From NCBI GenBank assembly GCA_030680605.1, contig JAUXUQ010000002.1:62001-126000 (forward strand): 64,000 nucleotides of DNA, in the 5' to 3' direction. The DNA is from Gammaproteobacteria bacterium. GTDB taxonomy: Bacteria; Pseudomonadota; Gammaproteobacteria; SURF-13. The notes beneath the pieces are model-generated. The model had not been told where the DNA came from. It was given only the letters and a program-made list of their open reading frames with translations, and did no database searches. The position numbers were made by a program, and so were the translations under genes. Positions 28,111-37,840 of this stretch are shown piece after piece. Position 1 is the first letter of the stretch. Each line of letters opens with the position of its first letter.

Positions 28111-28761
28111 GTGACGGCCGGAGACCGAATACGGATGAAAGAGTGGGGACGGGTCAATGCGGACAAGCCACACCTCTGGAAGGCTGACATCGCGGCTTCC
28201 GTTGACCGGTTCAACCAGTGGTTCATGCGCTTCGCACCCGAGGCGTTCCGCTCGACGCGAATTAAAACTACAGTACATGTCAAAGCTGCACTACTTGCAA
28301 CACGTGACCTGCGCAGTATTGACGCAGCGACGCTCAAGCTTGATCCAAGTGCGCTGTCAACGCTCCGCATGTGTACGGCCCCGCCGCTGGCCGTGGATCG
28401 CTTGATTGGCTTGGCCGATGCTAGCAAGAACCTTGTTGGTCGGATGGAAGATGGCAGGCTCCCGACCAAAATGAGCGCGGCCACTTTAGATGCGGAGTTG
28501 AGGAAACTCTGCCGTATCATCTCAAGGCTGTTAGACCGCGACGCCCCCCGCGTAGCCGTAGGGCCGGATGTTTTGTCGGAGTCTGCGCGTGAGCGCGGGT
28601 GGAGACAAAATAGGAGGCACCCGACACGGCGTCAAGTCACTGTAGGAGCCATGGCGCGACCCGAAGAGGCGCGCCGTGAATTCGTAATAGACGCTTCCCA
28701 GCTCTTCCGGATATATTGTTGCATTATGTTGGCTGGCCTCGTGCCACAAGGCGGAAGATGA
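28111..28761 (+). pseudogene. Truncated XamI-like type II restriction endonuclease, N-terminal part
   Basis: The 216-codon frame starts at a GTG (28111) or at the ATG at 28135. Residues 9-145 contain NADKPHLWKADIAASVD, FNQWFMRFAPEAFRSTR, LRMCTAPPLAVDRLIGLA and NLVGRMEDGRLP. From memory these resemble the N-terminal half of XamI-family endonucleases of about 300 residues. After LLDRD (about residue 145) the resemblance stops, and the rest is low-complexity and Arg-rich without a PD-(D/E)XK core. It is therefore probably a disrupted gene and inactive. No partner methyltransferase is nearby. Family assignment needs a profile search. Confidence 0.55.
28571..28610. repeat. Inverted repeat at the break in endonuclease homology
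   Basis: TTTTGTC (28571-28577) and GACAAAA (28604-28610) are perfect 7-base arms, with CGCG/CGCG pairing inside. The position coincides, within about 30 bases, with where the XamI-like sequence ends. Confidence 0.55.
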
Positions 28762-28830
28762 AGAAAGCGTTATTCAGCCTGGCCGCACGGCGTTTTTAAC
28801 GCAAATTGGAATAAGTCAGGGATCGAACCC

Positions 28831-30576
28831 TTAACTTGGCTGGGCAGTCTTGGCGAGTTTCAGCCCCACCTTCGTGATCACGTCGTGGTCAATCTCCCGC
28901 ACCGTGATGGTGATGCTCCCCCATGCCACCCGATCCCCGACAACAAGCTTGCGGTTGAGCCGGCGTCCCACCAGTTCCGCCAAGGTCAAGGGCTGCTCAT
29001 CCGGTTCCAGGGCAGCGCCATAAATTGCCGCCACGTCGGCTGCGCGGGCTGATCCGTTCAACACAAACTCCCCGAAGAAACGCTGCGTGGAGAGCGGGCC
29101 TTCAATTGGCAGCCGGGCGAAAGCACGCGCCAGCTTCTCATAGTCTCCTCCCACAGCTATCACCACGGCTACGTCGCCGACCATGTACTCCGTCTTCTTA
29201 CCCGGAAACACGAGTTGCCCCCCGCGGGCGAGGGCGACACATACCGCCGGGGTCTCCGGCATAACGCTCCCCAGCAGTTCATTGACGCGGCGACCGATGC
29301 ATGGCGCATCCGCTTCGACGGGAATCTGGAGCAAGTCGGCGGGCCGGGAGAGCGGGAGCGCCAGTTCGGTGCGATCAATGGGCTCCGTCTGCTGGGGTAC
29401 CTGCACACGAAACAGGCGCGCAATCCAGGGCATCGTCGAGCCTTGCGCCACAAGTGATACCAGGACTACAGCGAAAGCCACATGGAATAACAGCGCTGAA
29501 TCCTTGATTCCCGCCATCACGGGAAACAGGGCCAGCACGATGGGCACCGCGCCGCGCAGCCCCACCCAGGCGATGAAGCCCACCTCGCGGCGCGGAAAAT
29601 GAAACGGCAGCAGGCTCAGCCAGATGGCGACGGGACGGGCGACCAGCATCAGAAAGACGGCTACGAGGACGGCGCCGGGCGCGTCCACCCATAGCTTGGT
29701 GGGTGTCACCAGCAGCCCCATCACGAGAAACATGCCGGCCTGCGAGAGCCAGGCGAGGCCGTCCATGACCCGCAACACATGCACGGTGGCGTGAGAGCTC
29801 CGATTGCCGATCAGCAGCCCGGCCAGATAGATGGCCAGAAAACCGCTGCCGCCCAGAAGATTCACCGCCGCGAATAGCGCCAGACCTCCTGAGGCGATGA
29901 GCAGGGCATAGAGACCTTCGGCGAGACGCACCCGTTCCAGCAAGCGCGCCAGCAGGAATCCGCCCACTACCCCGCCCGCCGCGCCCAGTCCGAACTGCTG
30001 GACGAAGCTCCAGAGCAAGTCCATGGGCCCCGGCGATTGTCCTGCCTTGATCCACTCGACCATGACAATCACCAGGAAAATCGCCATCGGGTCATTTGCG
30101 CCGGATTCGATTTCCAGCGTTGACCTCACACGCTCGTTGAGCCGGAGACCACTTTGGCGCAGCAACGAGAACACCGCCGCCGCGTCGGTCGAACCCACGA
30201 TGGCCCCGATCAGCAGGCCGTAACGCCAATCCAGACCAAGCACCCATACCGCAAATGCAGCCACCAAACCAGCCGTGGCGACGACGCCGAACGTCGCCAG
30301 CGCCAGGGCCGGGCGCAGGGCGACGCGGAAGGTCTGCATATTCGTCCGCAGTCCCCCATCGAGCAGGATGATGGCGAGTGCCAAGTTGCCGATGAAGAAC
30401 GCGGTTTGGAAATCGCTGAACTGGATGCGCCCGGGGCCATCTTCACCGGCAAGCATTCCCACGCCGAGAAAGATCAGCAGCAACGGCAGGCCAAGCCGGG
30501 TCGCCAGCAGGCTCGCGAGCACACTCACGAACAACAGCAGGCCGATCAATAAAAGGAGAGTATTGGTTGTTTCCAT
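28831..30576 (-). CDS. cvrA: CPA1 family cation/proton antiporter with TrkA-C domain (CvrA/NhaP2 type)
   Basis: The 581-residue protein has about 12 membrane helices in the first ~390 residues. The antiporter core shows GSTDAAAVFSLL, ESGANDPMAIFL (the ND motif) and GLRGAVPIVLAL. A cytosolic RCK_C/TrkA-C domain (about 400-480) and a further C-terminal regulatory domain follow. Length and layout match E. coli CvrA (YcgO, 578 residues) and Vibrio NhaP2, which exchange K+ (or Na+) for H+. I use the ATG at 30576, since upstream in-frame sequence is not membrane-like. It occupies most of an islet between ligA and the ppiC-type gene. Confidence 0.9.
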   Translation of the reverse strand: METTNTLLLLIGLLLFVSVLASLLATRLGLPLLLIFLGVGMLAGEDGPGRIQFSDFQTAFFIGNLALAIILLDGGLRTNMQTFRVALRPALALATFGVVATAGLVAAFAVWVLGLDWRYGLLIGAIVGSTDAAAVFSLLRQSGLRLNERVRSTLEIESGANDPMAIFLVIVMVEWIKAGQSPGPMDLLWSFVQQFGLGAAGGVVGGFLLARLLERVRLAEGLYALLIASGGLALFAAVNLLGGSGFLAIYLAGLLIGNRSSHATVHVLRVMDGLAWLSQAGMFLVMGLLVTPTKLWVDAPGAVLVAVFLMLVARPVAIWLSLLPFHFPRREVGFIAWVGLRGAVPIVLALFPVMAGIKDSALLFHVAFAVVLVSLVAQGSTMPWIARLFRVQVPQQTEPIDRTELALPLSRPADLLQIPVEADAPCIGRRVNELLGSVMPETPAVCVALARGGQLVFPGKKTEYMVGDVAVVIAVGGDYEKLARAFARLPIEGPLSTQRFFGEFVLNGSARAADVAAIYGAALEPDEQPLTLAELVGRRLNRKLVVGDRVAWGSITITVREIDHDVITKVGLKLAKTAQPS

Positions 30577-30822
30577 CCCTAAGGGTAAGCCGCAGAGGAA
30601 CTCGGTTCGATTGCCGCAGAAACATGCGGCCTGAGCTGATCCTATGCCAAGCTTGACATAGAAAGCCACTCGTCGCCAGAATGTGTACTGGGCCGCTCGC
30701 CGTTGAACCAGCGAGTGTCTGGATGGAATGAAATGAAATCCAGGAATAAAATGAGGCCCGCAAAATCAATGGGCCAGACTCTGAGCCCTTTAATGCCTCC
30801 CTGCTGAAAATGCTGCGGGCAT
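30577..30822. other. AT-richer intergenic region upstream of the antiporter
   Basis: There is no gene. Two small hairpins are visible: CTGGAT/ATCCAG (30719-30743) and GGCCC/GGGCC around 30755-30775. The segment is visibly richer in A than its surroundings and ends at the right copy of the ligA-end repeat. Confidence 0.5.
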
Positions 30823-30832
30823 AAAAAACCGG
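30801..30832 (+). repeat. Right copy of 32-bp imperfect direct repeat (ligA 3'-end-like)
   Basis: The plus strand reads CTGCTGAAAATGCTGCGGGC then a TAA stop, which would encode LLKMLRA-stop, nearly the LigA C-terminus LLKMLQA-stop. It matches 28 of 32 bases of 27878-27909. Its last bases merge into the terminator of the ppiC-type gene. Confidence 0.8.
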
Positions 30833-30858
30833 CAAGCTGCGTGTACAGCCTGCCGGTT
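30823..30858 (-). terminator. Intrinsic terminator after the ppiC-type gene
   Basis: On the minus strand AACCGGCAGGCTG pairs with CAGCTTGCCGGTT (one G-T wobble) around a TACACG loop and is followed by TTTT. Confidence 0.9.
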
Positions 30859-30870
30859 ATCAGTGGAGTG

Positions 30871-31767
30871 TTATTTGTCGGCTTCGGTCGGTGGTGCGTC
30901 AACCGCTGCGGGGGCAGGTTCTGCTGGCTTCGCGGCCGGTGCGTCCTTGATCTCGATCTTGGCTTTGCTCTTGAGCGTGGCGAGATAGGTTTCGACCTCC
31001 TTGTTCTGGAGAATAGAGCGCACGTTGTCCTTCACCTTTTCGAATTCCGGCGGCTGGATGTCGCGCGTGTCTTCCAGCTTGATGATGTGCCAGCCAAACT
31101 GCGTCTGCACCGGGGTCTTGGTGTAGGTGTCTTTTTCCATGGTCTTTACGGCATCACCAAAGGGTTGCACCATCTGCCCGGCTTCAAACCAGTTCAGATC
31201 GCCTCCTTCCTTGGCGGAGCCAGTATCCTGAGACTTCGCCTTGGCGAGTGCGGCAAAGTCGCCACCCTTGTCGAGCTGGGCAATCAGGTCGTTGGCTTCG
31301 TCCTCGGTCTTAACCAGAATGTGGCGTGCGCGATACTCCTTGCTGGTCATGGCGCCTATGCGGCTTTCATACTCCTTGCGCATGGCTTCGTCGGTGAATT
31401 TGGTAGATTCGATGTGATCGCTGATGACGGCGCCCGCAAGGATATTGCGCGTCTGGTTGGCGATTTCAGCGGCGATATCGGGTTTCTTGTCCAGGCCTTT
31501 CTTTACCGCCTCGTCGTAGATCAGCTCGCGGTTGATGAGTTCTTCAAGTGTTGCCTTGCGGTCTGCGGCAGCGTCATCGGTCGCCGGGCGGGACATGGCG
31601 CGCTGCTGCGCGTAGGCATCGTAGGCCGCTTGGGTGATGGCGACGCCATTGACGACTGCAACGGTGGCAGTGCCGCCGGATGTGCTCTCTGGTTTGTTGT
31701 CGCAGGCGGAGATGAACGCCGTGCTGAACAGGACGGTGGCGAGTGCGATGGTTTTCATGGGTGACAT
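30871..31767 (-). CDS. Parvulin-type peptidyl-prolyl isomerase lipoprotein
   Basis: The 298-residue protein starts with a lipoprotein signal whose lipobox FISAC places the modified cysteine at C22. Asp follows at the +2 position, which in E. coli retains lipoproteins in the inner membrane. A SurA-like helical region is followed by a PpiC rotamase domain (about 142-240: YRARHILVKTEDEAND through FGWHIIKLEDTR) and an Ala/Pro-rich tail. It probably folds exported proteins on the periplasmic face of the inner membrane. AAGGA lies six bases before the ATG. It is last in a yciB-yciI-bolA-ppiC unit. Confidence 0.88.
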   Translation of the reverse strand: MSPMKTIALATVLFSTAFISACDNKPESTSGGTATVAVVNGVAITQAAYDAYAQQRAMSRPATDDAAADRKATLEELINRELIYDEAVKKGLDKKPDIAAEIANQTRNILAGAVISDHIESTKFTDEAMRKEYESRIGAMTSKEYRARHILVKTEDEANDLIAQLDKGGDFAALAKAKSQDTGSAKEGGDLNWFEAGQMVQPFGDAVKTMEKDTYTKTPVQTQFGWHIIKLEDTRDIQPPEFEKVKDNVRSILQNKEVETYLATLKSKAKIEIKDAPAAKPAEPAPAAVDAPPTEADK

Positions 31768-31769
31768 GG

Positions 31770-32057
31770 TTAATCCTTGCTGGAGTCAAATTCTTCGGGG
31801 GTCAACGCCCGTATGCTGAGCGCGTGAATTTCTGAGTGCATCTCGCGCGCCAGCGCATCATATACCAGTCGATGGCGTGCGAGCAGCCCCATGCCGGCGA
31901 AAGCCTTGGCCACGACGGTGACGTTGAAGTGGCCGCCGCCTGCCAGGGCGCCGGCATGGCCGGCATGTTTATGGCTTTCGTCGCTGATGGCAAGGTGCGC
32001 GGGCGTGAGTGCTGCGGTCAGGCGAGTCCGGATCATGTCGATGCGGGCAGTGGTCAC
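31770..32057 (-). CDS. bolA: BolA-family protein
   Basis: The 95-residue protein has the BolA fold, including HAGHAGALAGGGHFNVTVVA and LVYDALAREMHSEIHALSIRA with the conserved histidine used for [2Fe-2S] binding with monothiol glutaredoxins. The chosen GTG start overlaps the yciI-like stop codon as TAGTG; an ATG at 32036 is an alternative. BolA proteins act in iron-sulfur trafficking and stress morphology. It lies just before the ppiC-type gene. Confidence 0.9.
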   Translation of the reverse strand: MTTARIDMIRTRLTAALTPAHLAISDESHKHAGHAGALAGGGHFNVTVVAKAFAGMGLLARHRLVYDALAREMHSEIHALSIRALTPEEFDSSKD

Positions 32058-32356
32058 TACGGCAGCACCTGTTTGAAGGGCCGCACCGTGACACGGGCAT
32101 AAACGCCAGCGCTGCAATACGGGTCGGCGTCGGCCCAGGCCTGCGCCTCGGCGAGCGAGCCGAATTCGGCGACGATCAGGCTGCCACTGAAGCCTGCTGT
32201 GCCGGGGTCGGGGCTGTCGATGACGGGGTGCGGGCCGGCCAGCACCAGCCGTCCGGCATCGCGCAGTGCATTCAACCGCGCGAGGTGGGCGGGGCGGGCA
32301 GCGGCGCGTAGCGCGAGGCTGTCCGGCACATCTTCTCCGTAGATGGCGTAGAGCAT
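32057..32356 (-). CDS. yciI: YciI-like protein
   Basis: The 99-residue protein begins [17 protein letters not shown] and has [45 protein letters not shown] and [15 protein letters not shown], the YCII ferredoxin-like fold with its conserved His/Asp. Function is unknown beyond possible small-molecule turnover. It sits four bases after the yciB stop and overlaps bolA by one base. Confidence 0.9.
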   Translation of the reverse strand: MLYAIYGEDVPDSLALRAAARPAHLARLNALRDAGRLVLAGPHPVIDSPDPGTAGFSGSLIVAEFGSLAEAQAWADADPYCSAGVYARVTVRPFKQVLP

Positions 32357-32360
32357 GGTG

Positions 32361-32903
32361 CTATTTTTCGTCCGTAGGGGGTTGCAGGTAGCGCGACAAA
32401 TACACCGATTGCAGGATAACAAACAGCAGCGTCAGACCCACGATGCCAAACAGCTTGAAATTGACCCAGGTGTCGGTATCGAAGCTGTACACCACATACA
32501 GGTTAATGAAGCCGAGCATGCAGAAGAACACGGTCCAGCTGATATTGAGCCGTGTCCAGAGCTCGGCGGGCAGTGTCATGCTGCCACCCATCATGCGCTG
32601 GGTAAGATTTTTGCTGCCCAGGTACTGACTGCCAAGAAAGGCCGCCGCGAACAGCCAGTTCAGCACCGTGGGTTTCCATTTGATGAACATCTCGTCCTGC
32701 AGCAACAGGGTGGCGCCGCCGAACACCACAATCAGCGCCAGGGTGACGAGATGCATGTTTTCAAAGCGCCGGTGCTTGAGCCAGAAACCGCCGACCTGCA
32801 CAAAAGAGGCGACAATGGCTACGGCGGTGGCGACATAGATGTCGTAAACCTTGTAGGCCGCAAAGAACAGCAGAATCGGAAATAGATCAAACAGGAATTT
32901 CAT
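32361..32903 (-). CDS. yciB: Inner membrane spanning protein YciB (septation protein A)
   Basis: The 180-residue protein has about five membrane helices and the family motifs [35 protein letters not shown] and [20 protein letters not shown]. YciB is linked to envelope integrity and septation. It opens a four-gene minus-strand unit; mutS ends 31 bases upstream on the same strand. Confidence 0.95.
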   Translation of the reverse strand: MKFLFDLFPILLFFAAYKVYDIYVATAVAIVASFVQVGGFWLKHRRFENMHLVTLALIVVFGGATLLLQDEMFIKWKPTVLNWLFAAAFLGSQYLGSKNLTQRMMGGSMTLPAELWTRLNISWTVFFCMLGFINLYVVYSFDTDTWVNFKLFGIVGLTLLFVILQSVYLSRYLQPPTDEK

Positions 32904-32934
32904 GGCGTTATTTTAGCAGGGACAGCGGGTGATG

Positions 32935-35502
32935 TTACGGCGGCAGCAGGCTTTTTAAGCGATATAAGGTTTCGAGTGCCTCACGCGGCGTAAGTTCATC
33001 GGGTTTGAGCGCGTGCACGGCCTCGCTCAAGGCAGCCGGTGGCGCGGGTGTGAGCAGTGGCAGCTGGCTGCTGCTGTGCGCAGGCGGCATTTGCCCACCC
33101 TGTTCGAGAGCGTACAGGCGCTGTTTGGCCTCGGCGATCACCGCCTGCGGTACGCCGGCCAGCGCCGCCACCTGCAGGCCGTAGCTCTGATTGGCCGGGC
33201 CTTCCTTGACGGCGTGCAGGAATATTATGCTGTCGCCGTGCTCCGCTGCGTCGAGGTGCACGTTGGCGCAGGCAGGCAGCTGCTCGGGCAGGGTGGTCAG
33301 CTCGAAGTAGTGGGTGGCAAACAGGGTGTAGGCGCCCAGCCGTGCGGCGAGATAGTGGGCCGAGGCCCAGGCCAGCGACAGGCCGTCGAAGGTGCTGGTG
33401 CCGCGCCCGACCTCATCCATCAGTACCAGACTGTCGCGGGTGGCGTTGTGCAGGATGGTGGCGGTCTCGGTCATTTCAACCATGAAGGTGGAGCGCCCGC
33501 CGGCCAGATCGTCGGAACTGCCGATGCGGGTGAAGATACGGTCGATGGGGCCTATCGTCGCCCGCGCCGCAGGCACGTAACTGCCGATGTGCGCCAGCAG
33601 CACGATGAGCGCAATCTGGCGCATGTAGGTGGATTTGCCGCCCATGTTGGGGCCGGTGATGATGAGCAGGCGGCGGCTGTCTTTGAGTTCGATATCATTC
33701 GGCACAAACGGTGTGTCGAGTGACGCCTCCACAATCGGGTGACGCCCGTCAGCGATGGTAATGCCTGCTGTGTCGCTGAGTTCCGGCGCGCGCCAGTCCA
33801 GCGTATCCGCGCGTTCGGCGAGTGTGGCGAGCACGTCCATCTCGGCCAGCGCGGCGGCGCACTGTTGCAGTGGAGCGAGCTGGGTAACGAGTTCTTCCAG
33901 CAGTTGCTCGTACAGCATTTTTTCGCGTGCCAGTGCGCGTTCAGCGGCGGAGAGGGCCTTGTCTTCGAAGCTTTTCAGTTCCGGCGTGATGTAGCGTTCG
34001 GCGCCCTTCAGCGTCTGGCGGCGCTGGTAGTCGTCAGGAATCTTGGCGGACTGGGCGCGACTGACTTCAATGTAATAACCGTGCACGCGATTGTAATTCA
34101 CCTTGAGGGTGGCGATGCCGGTGCGCTCACGCTCACGCGCCTCCAGTGCCAGGAGATAGCCGCCGGCGTTTTCGCGTAATTCGCGCAACTCATCCAGTTC
34201 GGTATCGAAGCCGGGTGCGAGGACGCCGCCATCGCGAATCAGCATCGGCGGGTTTTCCACCACCGCGCGCAGCAGTTGCTGGTGCAGGGCGGCATGATCG
34301 CCCAGCTGCTGTGCCAGTGCCGCGATGCGTGGTGCATCGAGCTGAACCAGCAGTGCCTGAACTGCAGGCAGCAGATCCAGCGCAGTGCGCAGTTGCGCGA
34401 GATCGCGCGGGCGCGCCGATTTGAGTGCCACCCGCGCCAGGATGCGTTCGATATCGCCGATGCCGCGCAACAGTTCATGCAAGGGCAGGTAGCGCCGATC
34501 GTCGAGCAGCACGCCGAGGCTGTGCTGACGCAGACGCAGCACTGTGCGGTTGCGTAACGGCCGGTGGATCCAGCGCTTGAGCAGGCGGCTGCCCATGGCG
34601 GTGGCCGTGCGGTCGAGCACGCCGCAGAGGGTGTGTTCATGCGCCCCCGACAGGCTGAACTCAAGCTCCAGGTTGCGACGGCTGGCGGCATCGAGCAGCA
34701 GGGTGTCGCTGCGGTTTTCCAGGCTGAGCGTGTGCAGATGGGGCAGGCGGCTGCGCTGGGTATCCTGGACGTAGGCCAGCAGGGCGCCAGCGGCAGCAAT
34801 GCCCAGCAGTGCCTGCGCGCAGCCAAAACCGGCCAGATCGCGGGTGCCGAATTGCGTGCACAGCAGGCGGGTGGCGGTGTCGAGATCGAAGTGCCACGGT
34901 GCCACCCGCCGCACGCCGCGCCAGCCGTCGAGCACTGCGGTGGGGCCCAGGGTCTCGTTCACCAGTATTTCCGCCGGGCGCAGGCGCTCGAGTTCGATGG
35001 CCAGTGCTTCTTCCCCCTCCAGTTCAAGCAGGCTGAAGCGGCCACCTCCCAGATCGAGCGCCGCCAGCCCGAACCTCCCCTGCTGGGCATGCAGGCACAC
35101 AATCAGGGCGTCGCGCCGCTCCTCCAGCAGGGCCTCGTCGGTGACCGTGCCGGGGGTGATGATGCGCGCCACCTTGCGTTCTACCGGGCCCTTGCTCTTG
35201 GTCGGGTCGCCGACTTGTTCACAGATGGCGACTGACTCCCCGGCGCGTACCAGCCGCGCCAGATAGGCGTCGGCGGCATGGTAGGGGACCCCGGCCATCG
35301 GGATCAGTGCGCCGCCCGACTGGCCGCGGGCGGTGAGGGTGATATCGAGCAGGCAGGCGGCCTTGCGCGCATCCTCGAAAAACAGTTCGTAGAAGTCCCC
35401 CATGCGGTAAAACAGCAGCGTATCCGGGTGCTCGGCCTTGATGCGCAGGTATTGCTGCATGACGGGGGTGTGCTGCACCCCGGGGGCGTCGGGTTTGTTC
35501 AT
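32935..35502 (-). CDS. mutS: DNA mismatch repair ATPase MutS
   Basis: MutS recognises mismatches and recruits MutL. The 855-residue protein has the N-terminal mismatch-binding domain with [11 protein letters not shown] (the conserved Phe-x-Glu wedge). Its C-terminal ATPase has Walker [14 protein letters not shown], Walker [17 protein letters not shown] and [11 protein letters not shown] short C-terminal tail resembles the tetramerisation end. The ribosome binding site (ACAGG) is close to the ATG and weak. mutS diverges from the initiator tRNA operon. Confidence 0.98.
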   Translation of the reverse strand: MNKPDAPGVQHTPVMQQYLRIKAEHPDTLLFYRMGDFYELFFEDARKAACLLDITLTARGQSGGALIPMAGVPYHAADAYLARLVRAGESVAICEQVGDPTKSKGPVERKVARIITPGTVTDEALLEERRDALIVCLHAQQGRFGLAALDLGGGRFSLLELEGEEALAIELERLRPAEILVNETLGPTAVLDGWRGVRRVAPWHFDLDTATRLLCTQFGTRDLAGFGCAQALLGIAAAGALLAYVQDTQRSRLPHLHTLSLENRSDTLLLDAASRRNLELEFSLSGAHEHTLCGVLDRTATAMGSRLLKRWIHRPLRNRTVLRLRQHSLGVLLDDRRYLPLHELLRGIGDIERILARVALKSARPRDLAQLRTALDLLPAVQALLVQLDAPRIAALAQQLGDHAALHQQLLRAVVENPPMLIRDGGVLAPGFDTELDELRELRENAGGYLLALEARERERTGIATLKVNYNRVHGYYIEVSRAQSAKIPDDYQRRQTLKGAERYITPELKSFEDKALSAAERALAREKMLYEQLLEELVTQLAPLQQCAAALAEMDVLATLAERADTLDWRAPELSDTAGITIADGRHPIVEASLDTPFVPNDIELKDSRRLLIITGPNMGGKSTYMRQIALIVLLAHIGSYVPAARATIGPIDRIFTRIGSSDDLAGGRSTFMVEMTETATILHNATRDSLVLMDEVGRGTSTFDGLSLAWASAHYLAARLGAYTLFATHYFELTTLPEQLPACANVHLDAAEHGDSIIFLHAVKEGPANQSYGLQVAALAGVPQAVIAEAKQRLYALEQGGQMPPAHSSSQLPLLTPAPPAALSEAVHALKPDELTPREALETLYRLKSLLPP

Positions 35503-35592
35503 CCTGTCAGTGTAGCGAAACTGTGGGCGCCTTGTCTGTCCGGTATCGGTTTTGCGCCAAGCCCGGTCTGGCGCGGCAGAGTGGGTTATTGC

Positions 35593-35621
35593 TTGAACCA
35601 GCAGGGGATTTTTTGTATAGT
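35593..35621 (+). promoter_or_regulatory. Sigma-70 promoter for initiator tRNA and rimP-nusA-infB
   Basis: TTGAAC, 17 bases, TATAGT. The inferred start is about five bases before the tRNA 5' end. Confidence 0.8.
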
Positions 35622-35632
35622 AGCTGGTCTAT

Positions 35633-35709
35633 TGCGGGGTGGAGCAGTCTGGCAGCTCGTCGGGCTCATAACCCGAAGGTCGCAGGTTCAAATCCTGCCC
35701 CCGCTACCA
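35633..35709 (+). tRNA. metY: Initiator tRNA-fMet (anticodon CAT), CCA encoded
   Basis: The cloverleaf has an unpaired first position (T opposite T), GGG/CCC pairs in the anticodon stem around CTCATAA, T arm GCAGGTTCAAATCCTGC and encoded CCA. Both the 1-72 mismatch and the three G-C pairs are hallmarks of bacterial initiators. It precedes rimP-nusA-infB as metY does in E. coli. Confidence 0.95.
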
Positions 35710-35769
35710 GGTTCTGGTTGTTATGGTTCTGGGTCTGCACGTGGGCCTGCATGTGAAGCGGTTTAGAGG

Positions 35770-35793
35770 AAGTGGGCCTTGCGCCCACTTTTT
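35770..35793 (+). terminator. T-tailed hairpin between tRNA-fMet and rimP
   Basis: AAGTGGGC (35770-35777) and GCCCACTT (35783-35790) form a perfect 8-bp stem with a 5-base loop and TTT follows. It lies 17 bases before the rimP start, so it could terminate tRNA transcripts or attenuate the operon. Confidence 0.75.
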
Positions 35794-35809
35794 GTTTGTG
35801 GAGGCGATT

Positions 35810-36286
35810 ATGCGCAAGGACTCCGCACGGTTGCAGGATATCATCGCGCCGGTAGTGACGGCCTTGGGTTACGAGCTGGTGGGCGTGGTTCATGTGCCGC
35901 AGGGGCGCCACTCGCTGTTGCGGGTGTACATAGACTGCGTGGGGGATGACGCGACCGGTATTACGCTCGAGGATTGCGAGCGCGTCAGCCACCAGGTCAG
36001 CGGTGTACTGGACGTGGAAGACCCGATCAAGGGCCAGTACGCCCTGGAGGTATCTTCGCCGGGGCTGGAGCGTCCATTGTTCAGCAAGGAGCAGTTTGCG
36101 CGCTTTGCCGGTCAGCGCGCCAAGGTGCGGTTGCATACGCCCCTGAATGGCCGCCGCAACTTTACCGGCATGCTGGCCGGGGTACGTGATGAGCAGGTGG
36201 TGATCGTGGAGGACGGCGTTGAGTTTGCGCTGCCCGTCGGGAGTATAGACAAGGCGCAGTTGGCGCCAGACTATAGCGGGAAATAG
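35810..36286 (+). CDS. rimP: Ribosome maturation factor RimP
   Basis: RimP assists 30S assembly. The 158-residue protein has the N-terminal domain with GYELVGVVHVPQGRHSLLRV and YIDCVGDDATGITLEDCERV and an SH3-like C-terminal domain, with ALEVSSPGLERPLF at the junction. GGAGGCG lies seven bases before the ATG at 35810. It is the first protein gene in the nusA operon. Confidence 0.96.
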   Translation: MRKDSARLQDIIAPVVTALGYELVGVVHVPQGRHSLLRVYIDCVGDDATGITLEDCERVSHQVSGVLDVEDPIKGQYALEVSSPGLERPLFSKEQFARFAGQRAKVRLHTPLNGRRNFTGMLAGVRDEQVVIVEDGVEFALPVGSIDKAQLAPDYSGK

Positions 36287-36329
36287 CCGCTGTATTTGAT
36301 TATTGTAGTTGTCAGTATTGGGTGACACC

Positions 36330-37832
36330 ATGAACAAAGAAATTTTACTGGTGGTGGATGCGGTGTCCAATGAAAAGGGCGTCGCAAAATCCATTATCTT
36401 CGAGGCCATTGAGGCCGCGCTCGCCATGGCAACCAAAAAACGCCACGGGGAAGAGATTGATGTGCGCGTTACCATTGACCGCGAGAGCGGGGATTACCAG
36501 ACCTTCCGCCGCTGGCTGGTGGTGGATAACGCCGCCGAGGATTTTCAGCCGGAGAGCCAGTTGAAGCTCATGGATGCGGAAGATGTCCGGGCCGATATCA
36601 CGCTGGGCGAATACATCGAAGAACCGATGGAGTCGGTAAGCTTTGGTCGCATCGGTGCCCAGACCGCCAAGCAGGTGATCGTGCAAAAGGTGCGCGAGGC
36701 CGAGCGTGCCCAGGTGGTAGAAGCTTACAAGGAGCGCGTCGGCGAACTGGTTACCGGCGTGGTAAAGCGTATTGAGCGCGGCAGCGTGTTGCTCGATCTG
36801 GGTAATAATGTCGAGGCACTTGTCAGCCGTGACGAAATGATCCCGCGTGAACCGGTACGTTCCGGTGACCGCCTGCGCGGTTACCTGCATGAAGTGCGGG
36901 CCGAGATACGCGGGCCGCAGCTGTTTGTCAGTCGTACCGCGCCCGAATTGCTGATTGAATTGTTCAAGCTGGAAGTGCCGGAGATCGGTTCCGGTTTGAT
37001 CGAAATCAAGGGCGCAGCGCGCGACCCCGGCCTGCGCGCCAAGATCGGCGTCAAGGGTAACGACCCGCGCATCGATCCGGTGGGTGCCTGTGTCGGCATG
37101 CGCGGTTCGCGCGTGCAGGCGGTATCGAGTGAAATCGCCGGCGAGCGCGTCGATATCATTCTGTGGAATGAAAATCCTGCCCAGTATGTGATTAACGCCA
37201 TGTCGCCTGCCGAGGTGCAGTCCATCGTGGTGGACGAGGATACCCACAGCATGGATGTCGCCGTGACCGAAGATCAGCTGTCACAGGCCATTGGTCGCAA
37301 CGGCCAGAACGTACGTCTTGCCAGCCAGCTCACAGGCTGGGAGTTGAACGTGATGTCAGAGGCGCAGGCCGACGAAAAGAGCGAAGGCGAGTCCGAGGAG
37401 TTGCGCAAGCTGTTCATGGAGCAGTTGGACGTGGACGAAGACGTCGCCGCGATTCTGGTACAGGAGGGCTTCTCCAGCATCGAAGAGGTGGCCTATGTGC
37501 CGGCGCAGGAGATGGTCGCCATCGAGGAATTCGATAAGCAGATCGTGGAGGAGTTGCGCAGCCGCGCCAAGGACGTGTTGCTCACCCGCGCCATTGCCAA
37601 GGAAGAGGTGTTGGGCACGGCACAGGCCGCGCCGGATCTGCTTGCCATGGAGGGGATGGATCCACGCCTGGCACAGATACTGGCCAGCCGCGGCATAGTG
37701 ACCATGGAGGATCTGGCCGAGCAGGCGGTAGACGATTTGCTGGAAATCGATGGCATGGATACCGAGCGAGCCAGCCAGCTCATCATGACGGCGCGCGCGC
37801 CGTGGTTCGCGGGCGAAGAACAGGGTTCGTGA
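36330..37832 (+). CDS. nusA: Transcription termination/antitermination factor NusA
   Basis: The 500-residue protein has the RNA polymerase-binding N-terminal domain beginning [18 protein letters not shown], an S1 domain ([18 protein letters not shown]), two KH domains with [14 protein letters not shown] and [13 protein letters not shown], and two C-terminal acidic repeats as in enterobacterial NusA. NusA controls pausing, termination and antitermination. The ATG at 36330 is chosen over an upstream in-frame codon; rimP ends 43 bases before. Confidence 0.98.
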   Translation: MNKEILLVVDAVSNEKGVAKSIIFEAIEAALAMATKKRHGEEIDVRVTIDRESGDYQTFRRWLVVDNAAEDFQPESQLKLMDAEDVRADITLGEYIEEPMESVSFGRIGAQTAKQVIVQKVREAERAQVVEAYKERVGELVTGVVKRIERGSVLLDLGNNVEALVSRDEMIPREPVRSGDRLRGYLHEVRAEIRGPQLFVSRTAPELLIELFKLEVPEIGSGLIEIKGAARDPGLRAKIGVKGNDPRIDPVGACVGMRGSRVQAVSSEIAGERVDIILWNENPAQYVINAMSPAEVQSIVVDEDTHSMDVAVTEDQLSQAIGRNGQNVRLASQLTGWELNVMSEAQADEKSEGESEELRKLFMEQLDVDEDVAAILVQEGFSSIEEVAYVPAQEMVAIEEFDKQIVEELRSRAKDVLLTRAIAKEEVLGTAQAAPDLLAMEGMDPRLAQILASRGIVTMEDLAEQAVDDLLEIDGMDTERASQLIMTARAPWFAGEEQGS

Positions 37833-37840
37833 GGCCATAA

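Noticed and set aside
28799-28832. tRNA T-arm-like sequence (GGGTTCGATCCC) after the antiporter stop on the minus strand
   Set aside because: The T stem pairs over only three bases with a normal loop, and no anticodon or D arm precedes it, so it is not a tRNA gene or a convincing tRNA fragment.
30841-31764. 307-codon plus-strand frame opposite the ppiC-type gene
   Set aside because: Its start lies in the terminator stem of the real gene and the translation is a Gly/Val/Phe/Leu-rich antisense artefact.
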